Source: DASRWI01 sp035654655
GTDB lineage: Bacteria; Bacteroidota; Ignavibacteria; Ignavibacteriales; Ignavibacteriaceae
Length of the DNA stretch: 64,000 nt
Assembly (NCBI GenBank): GCA_035654655.1
Contig: DASRWI010000043.1
Coordinates: 150,181 to 214,180, forward strand
Reading direction: 5' to 3'
The position numbers and the translations under genes were made by a program. Shown here in pieces: positions 62,326 to 64,000 of this stretch. How positions within the stretch are numbered: the first letter of the stretch is position 1; each line of letters opens with the position of its first letter. The notes under the pieces are model-generated. The model made no database searches and had not been told where the DNA came from. It saw nothing but the letters and a program-made list of their open reading frames with translations.

Positions 62326-63162
62326 TTACAACTCTTTCGCATTAAATGTATCGCCCTGGTTGATGTCGCCGGTGCGGTAGCCTTTGTAAAACCATCTCTT
62401 CCGCTGTTCGGATGTTCCGTGTGTGAATGTTTCGGGGACTGTATATCCCTGCGCTTGTTTTTGGATTCTGTCATCTCCAATTTGACTGGCAGCATTTAAG
62501 GCTTCGTCAATGTCCCCTTCATCCAATAAGTTTTTCATTTTTTCTGTGTAGTGCGCCCACACTCCTGCATAAAAATCTGCCTGGAGTTCAAGCATCACTG
62601 AATATTTATTATACTCTTCTTTGCTTACTCTTCTGCGCAGCTGGTCAACCTGGTCTGAAACTCCGGTAAGCTTTTGTACGTGATGTCCTACTTCATGTGC
62701 AATTACATAAGCCATTGCAAAATCTCCGGGAGCTTTAAATTGGTCCTGGAGTTCTTTATAAAAACTTAAATCAATATAAACTTTTTGGTCGCCGGGGCAG
62801 TAGAATGGACCTGATGAAGCTCCTGCTACTCCGCAGGCAGACTGCACTTGTCCGCTGAACAGTACCAGCTTTGGTTCTGTGTATTGTGCATTTTGTTCTT
62901 TGAATATCTGATGCCATACATCTTCAGTTTCGGCAAGTACAACTGAAACAAATTGAGCAAGTTCTTTTTCTTCTGAAGATTCAACATAATTTTCCTGAGT
63001 TTGAGATGTCGGAGCATTCTGCAAGACAGTAGTCGGGTCACCTCCTAAAAAATAAATCACCAATGCAATTACAATTGTTCCTAATCCTCCGCCAACTATT
63101 TTTCCCCCCATCCCTCTTCTATCTTCAACATTTGAACTTCCTCTTCTACCTTGCCACCGCAT
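62326..63162 (-). CDS. Neutral zinc metallopeptidase (YpfJ family)
   Basis: 278 residues. A single N-terminal membrane anchor (about 22-42) follows a basic start. SACGVAGASSGPFYCPGDQKVYIDLSF (region about 106-132) and VIAHEVGHHVQ (HExxH zinc site, about 151-161) are followed by LELQADFYAGVWAH, the third zinc ligand. These are YpfJ family features. It is predicted to be a membrane-attached enzyme facing the periplasm; its substrate is unknown. It converges on the 61357 gene with 12 bases between stops. Confidence 0.9.
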   Translation of the reverse strand: MRWQGRRGSSNVEDRRGMGGKIVGGGLGTIVIALVIYFLGGDPTTVLQNAPTSQTQENYVESSEEKELAQFVSVVLAETEDVWHQIFKEQNAQYTEPKLVLFSGQVQSACGVAGASSGPFYCPGDQKVYIDLSFYKELQDQFKAPGDFAMAYVIAHEVGHHVQKLTGVSDQVDQLRRRVSKEEYNKYSVMLELQADFYAGVWAHYTEKMKNLLDEGDIDEALNAASQIGDDRIQKQAQGYTVPETFTHGTSEQRKRWFYKGYRTGDINQGDTFNAKEL

Positions 63163-63235
63163 TTTAATATCCTTTCAATCTTTGCTGATAAGATAAAAAG
63201 AAATTTTGGGTTTTTCTTTGATGGAGAATGTAACC

Positions 63236-63277
63236 TGTCATTACGAGGAGTCCGAATTCGGACGACGTGGTAATCTC
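63236..63277 (+). repeat. Dispersed palindromic repeat, TGTC...ATCTC family, copy 5
   Basis: It begins TGTCATTACGAGGAG and ends GTGGTAATCTC. The terminal stem is ATTAC with GTAAT and an inner palindrome TCCGAATTCGGA is present. It is inverted relative to copy 6, 30 bases away. Confidence 0.8.
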
Positions 63278-63307
63278 TGTTTTCATTTTTTTTAAAATAT
63301 AAAGCCA

Positions 63308-63348
63308 GAGATCGCCACATCCCGATTACATCGGGATTCGCGATGACA
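63308..63348 (-). repeat. Dispersed palindromic repeat, TGTC...ATCTC family, copy 6
   Basis: On the minus strand it begins TGTCATCGCGA and ends GTGGCGATCTC; the terminal stem is ATCGC with GCGAT, and the inner stem is ATCCCGAT with ATCGGGAT. It lies eight bases past the SulP stop. Confidence 0.8.
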
Positions 63349-63356
63349 GAATAACT

Positions 63357-64000
63357 TTACATCTCTCTTGCAACTGTAGGAACGAAATCCTGAGGTCTTC
63401 CCTTCTTAGGTAAACCTAATATTTCACGCGCTCTATCGAGTGAATCATCTATATTTCCAAAAACATTTTCTTCACCAATAATCTGCATAAAGCCCGATTG
63501 TTCAAGAGCAATAAGGGGCTGCGTGTGCACTCCGGATAACAGTAGTGCAGTTCCTTCTTTTTTTGAATCTCTATAAACTTCTTCCAGCATATGAATTCCT
63601 GTTGAATCTATTGCAGGAACATTTCGCATTCTTATTACACGGACTTTAGGAGCAGCTTCAATTTGCTCCATTGCCTCTCTGAATTTATTTGCTGCACCAA
63701 AGAAGAATGGTCCATTTATTTCATAGACTTCTACTCCGGCTGGTACATCTTTTTTATCAATAGCATTGGGGTCAAGTTGTTCATCACTTTCATCAAACTC
63801 TCTTGTTACAACTCCAACATTAGTAACAGTTGACATTCTGTGCATAAATAAAAATACTGCGAGTATCATTCCAATTTCAATTGCAATGGTTAAATCGAAA
63901 ATTACTGTTAATCCAAATGTTGTTAATAAAACTGCGACATCACTGCGCGGATTTTTTAACAGGGTTCTGAATGAACGCCATTCACTCATATTGTAAGCAA
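63357..64000 (-). CDS. SulP-family anion transporter, C-terminal part with STAS domain
   Basis: The frame continues past the right edge (the upstream codons read A-Y-N before the MSEWRSF segment), so the 5' part is outside the window. About 214 residues are visible: the last transmembrane segments (VAVLLTTFGLTVIFDLTIAIEIGMILAVFLFM) and a STAS domain (VEVYEINGPFFFGAANKF ... VRVIRMRNVPAIDSTGIHMLEEVY). NMSEWRSF and this domain order define SulP transporters, which carry sulfate, bicarbonate or dicarboxylates. The substrate cannot be assigned. Confidence 0.92.
   Translation of the reverse strand, partial: AYNMSEWRSFRTLLKNPRSDVAVLLTTFGLTVIFDLTIAIEIGMILAVFLFMHRMSTVTNVGVVTREFDESDEQLDPNAIDKKDVPAGVEVYEINGPFFFGAANKFREAMEQIEAAPKVRVIRMRNVPAIDSTGIHMLEEVYRDSKKEGTALLLSGVHTQPLIALEQSGFMQIIGEENVFGNIDDSLDRAREILGLPKKGRPQDFVPTVAREM

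Overview
The window looks like a chromosomal segment of a low-GC, Gram-negative bacterium of the Ignavibacteria/Chlorobi-Bacteroidetes group. The lines of evidence are: at least seven proteins with a type IX secretion (T9SS) sorting tail of the YPNPFN type; a PorZ-like propeller protein; the uppS-bamA-ompH-ompH-lpxD envelope cluster; a ferredoxin-dependent 2-oxoacid oxidoreductase operon; and AT-rich codon use throughout. Assignment to Ignavibacteriales is inference from these features, not from a marker-gene comparison.

Layout. 1-4.8 kb: the 3' end of peptidase T, a U32 peptidase-family tRNA hydroxylase, an antiporter-pyrophosphatase pair and a ROK sugar kinase. 4.8-12.5 kb: a tight leftward operon reading Crp/Fnr regulator, PHP phosphoesterase, ribH, GT-C-like membrane protein, PorZ-like protein, ABC-F ATPase. 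12.6-18.1 kb: leftward envelope operon uppS-bamA-ompH-ompH-lpxD. 18.3-20.5 kb: rpsT, then the rightward queE-queD-truA operon. 20.6-25.8 kb: an accessory block of three T9SS cargo genes, one carrying a frameshift, with a duplicated truA tail inside it. 26-30 kb: uvrB, a CcmE-like protein, DUF423, a methyltransferase and RlpA. 30-32.6 kb: a large T9SS YCF48-like protein.

32.8-35.9 kb: a five-gene 2-oxoacid:ferredoxin oxidoreductase operon ending in an unrecognised cysteine-bearing 90-residue protein. 36-41.6 kb: DUF3078 protein, a TrmB regulator leading an ASPIC/FG-GAP T9SS gene, a small outer-membrane barrel and a peroxiredoxin. 41.8-43.7 kb: two tandem DUF4382 lipoproteins, each with its own promoter and terminator. 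44.3-49 kb: divergent SpoIIE-type phosphatases, one fused to a sensory beta-propeller. 49-64 kb: a giant T9SS protein, DUF1846, an S41 peptidase, an L-serine dehydratase gene interrupted by one stop codon, rifampin ADP-ribosyltransferase, initiator tRNA, a desaturase, a DHFR-like protein, a PD-(D/E)xK nuclease next to a possible HEPN-like protein, a zinc metallopeptidase and the end of a SulP transporter.

Points that go beyond routine annotation: (i) a dispersed palindromic repeat whose terminal stems covary between copies; (ii) the same TGGCATAT-N3-TTG promoter-like element ahead of the oxidoreductase operon and of both DUF4382 genes; (iii) the truA tail duplicate, whose differences from truA are nearly all synonymous; (iv) the two broken genes; (v) the nuclease/HEPN-like gene pair, the best candidate here for an undescribed accessory (possibly defence) system, though this is weakly supported.
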